DNA from: G965197405 sp965197405
GTDB lineage: Bacteria; Chloroflexota; Dehalococcoidia; Lucifugimonadales; JAGWBF01
DNA length: 64,000 bases
Reading direction: 5' to 3'
NCBI GenBank assembly: GCA_965197405.1
Contig: OZ240206.1
Span: 3,224,001 to 3,288,000 of the forward strand
Shown here in pieces: positions 42,158 to 52,141 of this stretch. Made by a program: the position numbers and the translations under genes. Under the pieces are notes generated by a model that was not told where the DNA came from, made no database searches, and was given only the letters and a program-made list of their open reading frames with translations. The first letter of the stretch is position 1, and each line of letters starts with the position of its first letter.

Positions 42158-43465
42158 CTACGAGAAAGGACGAGGCTCGAACACCGACATGACCTGCTCG
42201 ATCATCTCCTCTCGGGAGTCGAACCTAGACTCCTCGTAGCACCCAAGGGGATTGTTCGCCGCGTTCACCAGACACTTATTGCAGTAGGTGCACGGCCTTG
42301 GCGGTCTGTCATGACCATCTGCGAACAGCCTCACCAGATCGTTGTTTGCCACCAGGGAGCGCGCGATGCTCACCGCGTCGCACTGCCCGCGCATGATCGC
42401 GTCCCGAATGACCGAAGCCGTCTGAAACCCTCCTGTGCAGATTACCGGGACACTAACGGCTCGCTTTATGACCGCAGAGTCCGGCAAGTTGATGCCTTCT
42501 ATCTGCCCTCCGTGCGCACGTGTCCAGCGCCAGTGGAATAAGCTTCGGAAAGGCCATCGGCGGAAAATCCAGTGATTTCGGTGCGTGCGCACTCCACTCG
42601 ACAGCATCACCCCGTAGTTCTGCACCAGGGCCTCCATGGGAAGGTCCCCGACTGGGTTGCGAGGATGGGGGAACATGCTGCCTGCGGATACGTGGATAGC
42701 GTCCACGCCATCCTCTTCGAGCCACTTGCAGACCTGCACCGACTCTTCGATGGTGGTCCCCTTGCGTTCCCAGGGAACCAGATCGTCGTTGTAGTCCGTA
42801 GCGCTAATCTTCATTTGAAGATGGAAATCCGCCCCTACTTCCGACCGAATGGCTCGAACGATCTCTCTCACGAACCTCGCCCGGTTCTCCAGCGAGCCTC
42901 CGTAGTCATCTCGTCGGTCGTTGATCGCGGAGCTGAGGAATTGCGTAATCAGGTATCCGTTGGCCCCGTGAAGCTCGACTCCGTCGAGGCCCGCTTCTCT
43001 CGCCCGCCTCGCCCCCTGAGCGAAGGCGTCCACCGTCTCGCGAATGTCCCGCAAAGTCATGCTCTCACACTGGAAGCCGTGCAGCGGCTCAGCCTTGCCC
43101 GTGGAGCTGATGCCATTGCCATACTCGACACCACGGATGTCACGTTGCCGCCCGGAGTGACTAAGCTGCAAGATGAACTTGCAGTCATACTCGTGGACTC
43201 GTAGTCCAAGTTCTCGCCAAAACGCAATATGCTCATCTCGGTGAATGGTCGCGTAGTTAGGTACTATGCGCCCCTGTATCGTCACCGGAACAAAGGAAGA
43301 GATGATTGCGCCTACGCCGCCCTTGGCAAACTTCAGCTCCCAGTTGATGCGAGCCTGGTTGCCAGAGCCATCGTAATTGTCAAAACGTCCCGCGATATTC
43401 GACCGGAAGATGCGGTTCTTCACCATAAGATTTCGGAATTCGAGCGGCTCGAAGATCACGTCCAT
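42158..43465 (-). CDS. NADH:flavin oxidoreductase, Old Yellow Enzyme family
   Basis: A 435-residue FMN-dependent TIM-barrel reductase starting MDVIFEPLEFRNLMVKNRIF. Typical segments are GVELHGANGYLITQFLS, DDYGGSLENRARF and a C-terminal CTYCNKCLVN, the cysteine cluster seen in the iron-sulfur subgroup (2,4-dienoyl-CoA reductase/TMADH-like). The [4Fe-4S] site and FMN are likely, but the C-terminal FAD/NAD domains of full dienoyl-CoA reductases are absent. Such enzymes reduce activated C=C bonds, for example in unsaturated carbonyl lipids. It lies 57 bp before the cytochrome gene and 4 bp after the membrane-protein gene. GGAAGGTG precedes ATG 43465. Confidence 0.88.
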   Translation of the reverse strand: MDVIFEPLEFRNLMVKNRIFRSNIAGRFDNYDGSGNQARINWELKFAKGGVGAIISSFVPVTIQGRIVPNYATIHRDEHIAFWRELGLRVHEYDCKFILQLSHSGRQRDIRGVEYGNGISSTGKAEPLHGFQCESMTLRDIRETVDAFAQGARRAREAGLDGVELHGANGYLITQFLSSAINDRRDDYGGSLENRARFVREIVRAIRSEVGADFHLQMKISATDYNDDLVPWERKGTTIEESVQVCKWLEEDGVDAIHVSAGSMFPHPRNPVGDLPMEALVQNYGVMLSSGVRTHRNHWIFRRWPFRSLFHWRWTRAHGGQIEGINLPDSAVIKRAVSVPVICTGGFQTASVIRDAIMRGQCDAVSIARSLVANNDLVRLFADGHDRPPRPCTYCNKCLVNAANNPLGCYEESRFDSREEMIEQVMSVFEPRPFS

Positions 43466-43469
43466 TTCG

Positions 43470-43943
43470 CTACACCTTCCGGTTCTTCTGTGAGGTATCA
43501 GGGCTACTCTCGGCATCGCGCTGCTTCAGTCCAGCATAGAGCAAGATCCCCTTGATGGCGCCAAGCGAAGCGTCAGTTAGGAAGAACCACTTGAACGCAT
43601 TGGGCCTATCGGACGATTCGAGGGCATCGAACAGCCAAATCTCTAGGAAGAACGACGCCGCGATGAGTCGCCCTACGACCACAAGCCACGCGAACAATTG
43701 GTAGCGATATGGATCAAGCGCGGCGGCGGCATTGGTGATGGACACAATCAGCAGTAGCATCCCAACGTTCCGCAGCCAAACGGTGTGGTAACCGGGGTCG
43801 AATCCGAAAGTATCATTGATCATCTGAGGCGCAATCAATGCAGGTCCCCAGAATGCGGCGTTTACGAGAATGCCGACCACGACCATGATGCGGAACCCAT
43901 TGACGAAGAACTCATGGCCCCATCTACACATTGCGATCTTCAT
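43470..43943 (-). CDS. Small membrane protein, first gene of the alpha-dioxygenase/P450 operon
   Basis: A 157-residue protein with about four transmembrane helices: FRIMVVVGILVNAAFWGPAL, LRNVGMLLLIVSITNAAAAL, LFAWLVVVGRLIAASFFL and LTDASLGAIKGILLYAGL. I do not recognise a named family. Its stop is 4 bp from the OYE start and overlaps that gene's ribosome-binding site, so they are co-translated. The start at ATG 43943 has only AGGAA close by; ATG 43931 is possible. Confidence 0.75.
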   Translation of the reverse strand: MKIAMCRWGHEFFVNGFRIMVVVGILVNAAFWGPALIAPQMINDTFGFDPGYHTVWLRNVGMLLLIVSITNAAAALDPYRYQLFAWLVVVGRLIAASFFLEIWLFDALESSDRPNAFKWFFLTDASLGAIKGILLYAGLKQRDAESSPDTSQKNRKV

Positions 43944-44094
43944 TTCCTATACCCTGATATCAACTACTTGCGGCCGGGGGCGGCAAAGGCGTAAACGCCG
44001 CTGGACGGCTTGCCCTGGCCCTCGATCCACGCTGGTCGTCAGCTGCCCGGCGTGTCCACTCTGGCCCAGCCCGGCCACATTGCGCCGTCCCCCG

Positions 44095-47000
44095 TTACTG
44101 TGGCGTCACGTCGGTCACGCTCAGCGTGTAGGTTCCTACCTCGTCCCGGTCGCCCGACACCCGCGCGTAGTACGTCCCGCTCTCCGTTGGCGTGAACGTC
44201 ACCCGGCTGTCGCGGCTGCCCCCGAAATTGTCGTTGTAGGTGTCCCGCTGGTACTGTCCCTCGCTGTTGTAGATCGCCCGGAAATAGGTGTCCGGAAGCG
44301 TCCCGCCTCCGCCAGGGCTGCCCGTCAGATCGAACTGGTAGGTGCGTCCCGCTTCGAGTTCAACCGCGAACCGGTCCTGATCGCCAGGGGTCTCGATGGT
44401 GCCGGTGGCCGAGCTCCCAACCGCAACACGACCGGGGGTGGAGTTGTCGTTGGGCAGGTCCGTGTCTCCCTCCGAGACGCTCTCTGGAGTTGCTTCCGGG
44501 GTGGGCGCGGCGGTCGTTTCGACATGCACCCAGCGCGAGGGCTCGCTGACGCCGAGGGCGTTGATCGCCACGACTCTATAGGCGTACCGGGCTCCCGGCT
44601 TCACGTACCTGTCCGTGTACGCGGTCTCGGAGTTGCCGGTGTCCTCCACCAGGATGTGGAGCTGGCCAATGGCGTCCTCGTCCCGGTCTCGCCACAGAAC
44701 GCGGTAGCCGGTTATCGAATCGTCGTCTGGCTCATCCCAGCGCAGCACGACGTGACCGTCCTCGTTCACCTCCGCCGCCAGGTTCGTGGGAGCTGCAGCG
44801 ACGGGCAGAGCATAGGCGTGGATCTTGGCTTCCGACGAATCTGCCACCCACATGGTCTCGCCTTCGGACCAGATGCCTATGGGTTGTCCATTCCCTGCCG
44901 TCCGTATCGAAAAGACGCGGTCCCTGGCTTCTATGTCGTAGGCGTGGACAAGGTCACTTTGCCAGTCCGCCACCCACATCGTCTCACCGTCCGACCAGAT
45001 GCCGGTGGGACCCCTGTTTCCGATAGCGCTTGAAGTGTCGAAGTCCTTGGATGGGTCGCGAGCCTTGGTTGCAAAGTTGTAGGCGTAGATACGGCTACTC
45101 TCCCAATCTGCTACCCAGATGTTCGTGCCGTCCGACCACAGACCTACGGGCCAGCCCGCGTCGGGTGTGTCGAACTCCCGGGAAGGATCACGCGTCTTCG
45201 TTGTAAGGTTGTAGGCGAAGACCTTCTCGAGTTGCCCGTCCGCCACCCACATCGTCTCGCCGTCCGACCACATCCCTCGCGGGTCCCTGTTTCCCGCCGC
45301 GATGAGCGTGTTGAAGTCCTTGGCGGACTCGCGGGCCCTGGTCGCCATGCTGTAGGCGTAGACCTTGTCATCAGACTCATCCGTCACCCACACCGTCTCA
45401 CCGTTGGACCAGATGCCGCCGGGGTTTGTGTTCCCGGCCGCGTCGAGGGTATGGAGTTCCAAGTCTGAGTCTCCGGCCTGCAAGATCGGCAGAGGGTCTT
45501 GCGGGACTTCCGGCAGCGGCGAAGCCGACGCTTTGAGTGGCAACACCGGGTACTGTCTCGACGTGCCGAAGTCCCACGGGTCGTCGGGAGAGCCGTCGCC
45601 GTCCAGGTCCAGGTTCCAGTCGGCGTAGATGCCCGTGTAGCCCGTGGGCGACTGCAGCTGGCTGGTCGTCTTCCCAACGCCTCCTGCGCTCGTGGACTGG
45701 CTGGAGGTCTGGGTGTCCCAATAGCTGGCGCTGATGGTGCCGGTGTTCCGCCCAGCCAGCCCGCCCCCCCTGCTGGATATGCCGCTGACCGTCACCGAGC
45801 CTATGGCGTAGCTGGCGTTGATGGTGCCCCTGCTGGTCCAGTTACTCCCGACCAGCCCGCCCCCTCTGCTGGATGTGCCGCTGACCGTCACCGAGCCCAT
45901 GGCGTAGCTGGCGTTGATGGTGCCGGTGCTCTTCCCGACCAGCCCGCCCCCTCCGCTGGATGTGCCGCTGACCGTCACCGAGCCCATGGCGTAGCTGGCG
46001 TTGATGGTGCTGCTGCTGGTCCAGTTATTTCCGACCAGCCCACCGGCACCGCCGGATGCGCCGCTGCCAGTCACTGAGCCTGTGGCGTAGCTGGTGGTGA
46101 TGGCGCCGGTGTTAAACCCAACGAGCCCACCGGCGTTGCGTCTGCCAGCCACTGAGCCTGTGGCGTAGCTGGCGTTGACCGTGCCGGAATTGTGCCCGAC
46201 CAACCCCCCAACGTTGCGGCCGCCAGTTACCGTGATCTTGTTCAGGCCTACTCTGCGTATTTCGGCACTGTCGTTGATATGGCTGAACAAGCCCACAGAG
46301 CCTTCTGAAGCGCGGTCTACGTACAGGCTAGAAATGGAATGTGAATTACCTTGCAGCGTGGCAGAAAAACTTCCAATGGGCGCCCAGCCTGCACCGCCGT
46401 TCCAATAGTCGTCGCCTGAGTCCGCTTGGCCGTTGCCGTTGGTGTCAAAGTCGAGGTCGGCAATGAGCTCGTAGCCCGTGCAGCCGCCCTCGGGGCAACC
46501 CATGCCCGCGATTGCATGAGGGAATGCGTCGCTGTATTCGTCGGCGATTGCCGTGTCATCCACACCCCCATCTCCATCCAGGTCCCAGCGGATGGCGTTA
46601 AGCTGCGCCAGGTTGCTGACTTCTATCAGTCCGTCATCGTCCCGGTCGTAGGCCAGGCTTACGCCCTTACGCACCGGGTACTGGCTCGACGTGCCGAAGT
46701 CCCAGGGGTCGTCGTCGGTGCCGTCACCGTCCAGGTCCAGGTTCCAGTCGGCGTAGATGCCCGTGTAGCCCGTGGGCGACCGCAGCTGGCTGGTCGTCTT
46801 GCCCTCGCCCCCTGCGCTGGAGGACTGGCCGGATGTCTGGGTGTCCCAGTAGCTGGCGGTGACCTGGATAGAATCGAAGTCATCGCCTACCAGGCCGCCG
46901 ACGTCGCTATTGCCAATCACCCTGCCCGTGGAGTAGCTGTTGGTAACTGTTTGCGAGAACGTGGTGACCGCGCCGATCAGGCCGCCGACCCCCCTATCGC

Positions 47001-48675
47001 CGGTCACGTTGCCTGTTGCGTAGCTGTCGGTGATTGGACTTCTGCTGGCTCCAACCAGGCCGCCGACCCCCCTATCGCCGGTTACGTTGCCACTAGCATA
47101 GCTGCGCGTGATCGGGCCGAGATCGAATTCACCATCCCATCCGCCCACCAGGCCGCCAATTCTGGAACTGTCGTCGCCAGTGCCGATCACGTTGCCTGTT
47201 GCGTAGCTGTTGGTGATGGGGCCGCCGTTGCCCCCAACTAGGCCGCCAACATCGAGTCGGCCATTGACGGTGGCGGTGGCGTAGCTGTCGGCGATTGGAC
47301 CGATGTTAATCCCGACCAGGCCGCCAATACGGATGTGCCCGCCTATGCGGGAGCCGCTGCCGGCAACGTAACTGTCGCTGATTGAGCCCTGGTTCAATCC
47401 GACCAGACCGCCGACATGGTTAGCCAAACCTTCGTGGCCGCCAACATTGACGCTAACCAGCCCTATCCGCTTGATGTTACTGCCTGTGCCTGTATAGCCG
47501 AATAGGCCCAGGCCAGCACCGTCCCGGTCGATGAACAGGTTGGAGATCGTGTGAATCTCGCCGTCAAAAGTGGCGGAGAACTCGTTGTATTCACCCCCGA
47601 TAGGCGACCAGCCCGCGCCGTCGTTCCAGTAGGCGTCGCCCGCATCTGTGGAGCCATTGCCATTCGTGTCGAAGTCCAAGTCCGCCGTCAGCTCGTAGCC
47701 GATGCAGCCGCTCTCGGGGCAGCCCATGCCCTCGGCAGCGTCGGGGTAGGCGTCGTCGTAGTCAGCGGCGAATGCCGTATCATCCACACCGCCGTCGCCA
47801 TCCAGGTCCCAGCGGATGGCGTTGAGCTGCGTCAGGTTGGCGACCTCTATCAGCCCGTCATCGTCGCGGTCGTAGTCGAGCATTTCGTAGGCGTAGAGTT
47901 TGGCGTCGCGGAAGTCCGTCACCCACATCGTCTCACCATCCGACCAGATGCCGGCGGGGTCTCCATTCCGGGCGATGCGAGTGTCGAGGTCCCGGGAGAC
48001 GTTGCGAGCCCCGGTCTCCCGGCTGTAGGCGTAGACCTGGCCGACCTCCCCGTCCGTGACCAACCAGTCTGTTGACCTCGGCCAGAGGCCTATGGGCCAG
48101 TCCGCGTCGAGGGCGTCGAAGTCCTTGGTCGAATCGCGGGCCCCGGTCGCCATGCTGTAGGCGTAGACCTTTTCGTCGGCGGCGTCGACCACCCACATCG
48201 TCTCGCCGTCCGACCACAGCCCCATAGGCCATTCGTTTCCGGCCTCGTCAAGGGTGTCGAAGTCCTTAGCGGAGTCGTAGTCCCCGGTCGCCATGCTGTA
48301 GGCGTAGATCCTGTCATCGGACCAGTCCGTCACCCACATCGTCTCGCCGTCCGACCAGATGCCGCCCGGGTTCGTGTTCTTGGCCGCGCCGAGGGCGTCG
48401 AAGTCCTTGTCGGAGTCGCGGGCCTTGGTCGTCATGTCGAAGGCGTAGAGCCTGTCGCTTGACCAGTCGGCCACCCACATCGTCTCGCCGTCCGACCAGA
48501 TGCCTATGGGCTCGTCGATACCGGCCGCGCGGAGCGTATCGAAGTCCTGGGATGGGACACGCTCGCTGGTCAGTCCATAGGCAAGAGCGGGCTGGCCCGG
48601 CGCCGACATGACCGCCAGCAGAATCACGGCGGCCACCGCGGATGCTGTGGAAATAGTCCTGATGACGAGGTTCAT
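44095..48675 (-). CDS. Giant secreted repeat protein (beta-propeller-like, GLUG, Fn3, PPC domains)
   Basis: A 1526-residue exported protein. The signal peptide ends near ALAYG (about 33). Five repeats of the type GIWSDGETMWVADW...LYAY (about 48 residues each) come first. Then there is a calcium-binding-like segment DRDDDGLIEV and DLDGDGGVDD and a block of GLUG repeats (GGLVG...SYATGNV). The same calcium segment plus a second GLUG block follows, then five more SDGETMW repeats. A fibronectin type III domain and a C-terminal pre-peptidase domain (GDQDRFAVELEAGRTYQFDL) close the protein. The doubled plan shows internal duplication. No sortase motif or membrane anchor is seen at the C-terminus. 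Likely cell-surface or extracellular adhesin-like protein. AGGAGGAAG precedes ATG 48675. Confidence 0.88.
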   Translation of the reverse strand: MNLVIRTISTASAVAAVILLAVMSAPGQPALAYGLTSERVPSQDFDTLRAAGIDEPIGIWSDGETMWVADWSSDRLYAFDMTTKARDSDKDFDALGAAKNTNPGGIWSDGETMWVTDWSDDRIYAYSMATGDYDSAKDFDTLDEAGNEWPMGLWSDGETMWVVDAADEKVYAYSMATGARDSTKDFDALDADWPIGLWPRSTDWLVTDGEVGQVYAYSRETGARNVSRDLDTRIARNGDPAGIWSDGETMWVTDFRDAKLYAYEMLDYDRDDDGLIEVANLTQLNAIRWDLDGDGGVDDTAFAADYDDAYPDAAEGMGCPESGCIGYELTADLDFDTNGNGSTDAGDAYWNDGAGWSPIGGEYNEFSATFDGEIHTISNLFIDRDGAGLGLFGYTGTGSNIKRIGLVSVNVGGHEGLANHVGGLVGLNQGSISDSYVAGSGSRIGGHIRIGGLVGINIGPIADSYATATVNGRLDVGGLVGGNGGPITNSYATGNVIGTGDDSSRIGGLVGGWDGEFDLGPITRSYASGNVTGDRGVGGLVGASRSPITDSYATGNVTGDRGVGGLIGAVTTFSQTVTNSYSTGRVIGNSDVGGLVGDDFDSIQVTASYWDTQTSGQSSSAGGEGKTTSQLRSPTGYTGIYADWNLDLDGDGTDDDPWDFGTSSQYPVRKGVSLAYDRDDDGLIEVSNLAQLNAIRWDLDGDGGVDDTAIADEYSDAFPHAIAGMGCPEGGCTGYELIADLDFDTNGNGQADSGDDYWNGGAGWAPIGSFSATLQGNSHSISSLYVDRASEGSVGLFSHINDSAEIRRVGLNKITVTGGRNVGGLVGHNSGTVNASYATGSVAGRRNAGGLVGFNTGAITTSYATGSVTGSGASGGAGGLVGNNWTSSSTINASYAMGSVTVSGTSSGGGGLVGKSTGTINASYAMGSVTVSGTSSRGGGLVGSNWTSRGTINASYAIGSVTVSGISSRGGGLAGRNTGTISASYWDTQTSSQSTSAGGVGKTTSQLQSPTGYTGIYADWNLDLDGDGSPDDPWDFGTSRQYPVLPLKASASPLPEVPQDPLPILQAGDSDLELHTLDAAGNTNPGGIWSNGETVWVTDESDDKVYAYSMATRARESAKDFNTLIAAGNRDPRGMWSDGETMWVADGQLEKVFAYNLTTKTRDPSREFDTPDAGWPVGLWSDGTNIWVADWESSRIYAYNFATKARDPSKDFDTSSAIGNRGPTGIWSDGETMWVADWQSDLVHAYDIEARDRVFSIRTAGNGQPIGIWSEGETMWVADSSEAKIHAYALPVAAAPTNLAAEVNEDGHVVLRWDEPDDDSITGYRVLWRDRDEDAIGQLHILVEDTGNSETAYTDRYVKPGARYAYRVVAINALGVSEPSRWVHVETTAAPTPEATPESVSEGDTDLPNDNSTPGRVAVGSSATGTIETPGDQDRFAVELEAGRTYQFDLTGSPGGGGTLPDTYFRAIYNSEGQYQRDTYNDNFGGSRDSRVTFTPTESGTYYARVSGDRDEVGTYTLSVTDVTPQ

Positions 48676-49429
48676 GGCTTCCTCCTACGGTAGATGCAAT
48701 GAGTTACCCCGCTGGGGAGCGGTGAAGATGTACGCGCCCGCCCCTGCGCCGAGGGGACTGCTGAGGGAGCGTTGTGAGGGCTGCGGGCGGCGCGGCCAGG
48801 CAGAACTTATTTACCCTTCTCCATCCTCGTTTGAGCCTCAACATTCGGCACCCCGGTCTTTTCGTCCACAGGCTCCCGCCAACAGCCAGCCGATGACGAT
48901 GAGCGCTTCTTTGGGTTCATGCCTGGGTTTTCGCCACCCATGGCGCGGCGAACCGTCCTTAAGGCGGCATTGACCAACATAAATCGTACTGAGCTTCTAG
49001 GCCGGATATAAGGAGCAAATGTCTATTTTGCTCTAGGCATTTATCTAGACATTTGTCTATAGAAGTTCGTGGGCAGATGACTACTAGGAGCCTCTATACC
49101 CATGCCGCGTCAGGTATCAGCCCGGCGTGTTCAGGAAGCGAAGCGGACGTGCAAAGGGACTCCCATCGGAGTCGGGGGAATGGCGGGGAGCGCGCGGGGC
49201 GTTTGCTCAGCTTTAGACTTCAGAATCGTTTCGGGTGCAACTTGCCTCTCCACGAGGTTGACGGTATACGGGTAATATACCGCCGCTTACGAAGCACCAA
49301 ACGACTGGCCTTGTGAAGCGGACTGTGCGCCAACCCCACCACGCTTTCAGACCATCGGACGCCCTACTTGGTGCCGGTGCTGACATGTGAGGGCTGCCCA
49401 TCGAACCACTCCTTTGCTACTCTCAACAC
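48676..49429. other. Gene-free 754-bp stretch with two small palindromes
   Basis: No credible gene. At 49013-49033 GAGCAAA-tgtctat-TTTGCTC and at 49046-49059 TAGACA-tt-TGTCTA lie next to each other, and TGTCTAT recurs at 49020-49026 and 49054-49060. They could be a regulator site for the next gene or part of an element boundary. The rest shows nothing I can name. Confidence 0.5.
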
Positions 49430-51142
49430 ATGGCAATCTCCGAACGACAGCTGCTCGACGCCCTCAGCCGGACGCCCTTCGTCAATTCGGCGGAGTTGGC
49501 GCTCATTCTCGGCGAGCCGCACGCGACCGTTCACCGAGCCCTGACCGACCTGCTGGCAGAGGGCATCGTGGGACGCATCAGCCACGGCGCCGCACACCTG
49601 CCGTCGAGCCAGAGATACCACCTGACCGCCAACGGCATCCGTGAGACTGCCGGGTTTCTCGGCTTCGAGACCCCCTCGGACTTCGTGCGGGCCTACCCCA
49701 TGTCCAGGGAGTGGCTGACGCTGCTCATCCGCCGGATGGACGCGGTGTCCAGCATCTACCGGCTCGCCGCGTCACTCTCCCCCGGCATCGACGGGCTCCG
49801 GTCCCGCGTGGAGTTCCACCGCAGGGGGCGGTTCGACGCCGCCGTCACGCTCCACGACGGCCGCAGTTTCGGCATCGTGCGCCAGGGTCTCGCCCTGCGT
49901 CGCCGGTCTCTCTACGACCGGCTGCGGGCCATTGCGCAGTACGACTATGACCGGCGTCCCGGAACCGCGCTGATCCTTGTGCCCAGCGCATGGGAGCTGC
50001 GGCGGACGGCGAGGTTCTGCATCAACAACGACCTCCGTGACTGCTACGTTGCCGTGGAGTCCAGGGACGCCCTCGAAAGACGGGACCTGCGCCTCTGGTG
50101 CGAACCCACGGGGCTGTTGGGCCTCACGGACTACACGCTGGAGACGGTGAGCGCCTACGGCAAGCCAGGCGGAGGGACTGGCGCCCAGTCGCCGGAGCGG
50201 AAGAGGGCTTCCATTCCCGACCCCGAGCGGATGGCGGGGGCTGCGCCGGCCTTCGGCGTCAGCCCGTCGGAGAAGCGGACGCTGGACCTCATCACCGACC
50301 ACCCGATGATCCCCCGTGAGCATCTTGCCACCTGGCTCGGCGTCTCGGAGGGACGTGTCAGCCAGATGACGCGCAGCCTCGTCGATACCTGGGGCCTGGT
50401 CGAGCAGAGAGGAAAGCGCGGAGACGTTCGCTACACCCTGTCCGCCGAGGGCATACGCTACGTCACCCACCGGGACCGCGCCCAGCTCCCCACCACACGG
50501 GGCATATGGAGCGCCGCCCTCACCACCGACAAACAGGGCCGCAGGCGTCACACGGGCCACCGCATTGAGACATGGGCGAGGCAGACGAAGCACGCCGACG
50601 GCATCACCTGGTTCTTGTCGCAGCTTCAGGCCGAGGCCAGGGCCGACCCCGGCAGCGAGCTGGCGTGGTCCGTCCCCACCGCCCGGTCCGACCGAACCTA
50701 CAACTGGGGGGATTCGGCCATCGCACCCGACGCCGTGGGGCACCTGCTCGCCGGGGGCCTTCACATCCCCTTCTACTTTGAGTACGAGCTGCGAGCCCGT
50801 CACCCCAGGGGCGTCATCGCCCGCCTGAGTCCATACGAGGACTACTACTGGTCGAACGAGCCTAGGGAAGACCAGCCGCCGTTCCCCACCACCCTCTTCG
50901 TCGTGGACACCGAGGAGGTCGAGGACACCTACGTGCGCACCGCCGCCCACTTGAGCCGGATGTCCCTGCCCATCCTCGTGTCCTGCATCCTCGTCCTGTC
51001 ACACACGGGGATACTCGGAAAATCATGGCGTCCACTGTGGGAACCGGAGTCTCCCCGACTTCCCCTGTCCGCACTGAGCTCCTACCAATGGGACTCACTC
51101 TACCACCGGATGCGTCACAGTCCTGTAGGGGGGAATAGATAG
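49430..51142 (+). CDS. Replication-relaxation family protein with two winged-helix regions
   Basis: A 570-residue DNA-binding protein. Residues 1-70 form a winged helix (QLLDALSRTPFVNSAELALI, HRALTDLLAEGIV, YHLTANGI), and a second one is near 280-345 (KRTLDLITDHPMIPREHLAT, VSQMTRSLVDTWGLVEQ, YTLSAEGI). Between and after them is an alpha/beta domain of the replication-relaxation type (RVEFHRRGRFDAAVTLHD, ALILVPSAWELRRTARF). Proteins of this family sit on plasmids and integrative elements and are thought to act in relaxation or initiation of replication; evidence is thin. It is the first gene of the putative integrative element. No ribosome-binding site precedes ATG 49430, so a leaderless or different start is possible. 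Confidence 0.65.
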   Translation: MAISERQLLDALSRTPFVNSAELALILGEPHATVHRALTDLLAEGIVGRISHGAAHLPSSQRYHLTANGIRETAGFLGFETPSDFVRAYPMSREWLTLLIRRMDAVSSIYRLAASLSPGIDGLRSRVEFHRRGRFDAAVTLHDGRSFGIVRQGLALRRRSLYDRLRAIAQYDYDRRPGTALILVPSAWELRRTARFCINNDLRDCYVAVESRDALERRDLRLWCEPTGLLGLTDYTLETVSAYGKPGGGTGAQSPERKRASIPDPERMAGAAPAFGVSPSEKRTLDLITDHPMIPREHLATWLGVSEGRVSQMTRSLVDTWGLVEQRGKRGDVRYTLSAEGIRYVTHRDRAQLPTTRGIWSAALTTDKQGRRRHTGHRIETWARQTKHADGITWFLSQLQAEARADPGSELAWSVPTARSDRTYNWGDSAIAPDAVGHLLAGGLHIPFYFEYELRARHPRGVIARLSPYEDYYWSNEPREDQPPFPTTLFVVDTEEVEDTYVRTAAHLSRMSLPILVSCILVLSHTGILGKSWRPLWEPESPRLPLSALSSYQWDSLYHRMRHSPVGGNR

Positions 51143-51676
51143 CGACGATACGTCCCTATCTCCCCTCCATGCTGTCTGGGGGGTACAAAATGGCATCAGC
51201 GGGCCGATTGCCGGGGTCCGCCGACCCCCAAATCACTCCTGTTTGAGCTACGAAACGGGGGTGACGTGTCGCCTGACCGGTCAGGGACAATTATGGGAAG
51301 CTGCGCTAAAATACAGGACGAGTCTGATGACAACTTGATTGCACTTTGGGAACCCTGACGTGTCAGCCGATAGGGAGGGAACTAGCTATGGCTGAACCTG
51401 TCCGGCGTGTCCGCAGAGCTGATCGGGGCAGGATTTGGCGTGTCGGCGGCATCCGCGGCCCAGTTTGGTCCATCAGTTTTGGCGCGAAACGATGTGGGGG
51501 AGGGCGACGCGATTTTGGGTGGGCGGGCAGAAACGGACATCCTGGGCCAGCCAGCTAGGAATTTGCGCCACATTCGGAGGAAATTAACGGGAACGAGTGA
51601 ACACTTTGAGTAAGGGCTGGTTCCGGCGAAAAGTGGATGAAATTGCAAAAGCGGGCCACCCCTGTAGAGGATGGAA
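51143..51676. other. Gene-free stretch carrying the inverted arm of a repeat family
   Basis: No gene is supported. About 51446-51640 is, on the complementary strand, a diverged copy of 52750-52960. Shared landmarks are ATGTGGGGGAGG (51492-51503, complement of CCnCCCCCACAT-like sequence), the segment around ACGGACATCC, GAGTGAACACTTT (51596-51608) and GTAAGGGCTGGTTC (51610-51623). Confidence 0.55.
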
Positions 51677-52141
51677 ATGAGTGACGGACGGGCATCGAGG
51701 GCCGACGACGATAGGCCCGACCTCAAGTGGGTCGTGGAGTGGCTGGTCGAGCGGGAAGGACAGCGCAAGACGGCGGCCCTCCTGGGTGTGAACCGAAAGA
51801 CGGTGGCGCTGGCCCTGCGCCGGGAGCGGTTGACGGGCAATATGGCCCTTGCCGTCCGGCGGCTCATGGCCAACCTGGACGACCCGGAGTGGGAGAGGAC
51901 GCCGCCGCTGGACAGGTTGGAGGCGAGGATACAGGTGGCGCTCGAAGCGGCGCACGAACTGGCGGCGCTGGTGGAGAGTCTGACGCAGCGCGTGGAGGCC
52001 CTGGAGGCGGCACGGGAGCCCGAGGACGACGCTATCAGCCAGGAGTCGGCGGATGCGCCCGACGCTGAGGGGCGGGGTCTGCGTCTGTTCAACTGGAGGC
52101 GGAGGCGTCAGTCGCAGGGCGAGGAAAAGAGCGATGGATGA
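51677..52141 (+). CDS. Small helix-turn-helix protein with coiled-coil tail
   Basis: A 154-residue protein. WVVEWLVEREGQRKTAALLG followed by VNRKTVALALRRERLTG fits a Fis- or resolvase-like helix-turn-helix. Then comes a heptad-rich segment LEARIQVALEAAHELAALVE and an acidic, then basic tail. ATG 51677 is preferred to 51671 because the AGAGG site is then properly spaced. It overlaps the next gene by 8 bp (ATGGATGA). Probably an element-encoded regulator; no named family recognised. Confidence 0.7.
   Translation: MSDGRASRADDDRPDLKWVVEWLVEREGQRKTAALLGVNRKTVALALRRERLTGNMALAVRRLMANLDDPEWERTPPLDRLEARIQVALEAAHELAALVESLTQRVEALEAAREPEDDAISQESADAPDAEGRGLRLFNWRRRRQSQGEEKSDG

Noticed and set aside
45750..46200. 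Tandem DNA repeats resembling a non-coding array
   Set aside because: They lie in the coding frame of the giant secreted protein and encode its GLUG repeats.
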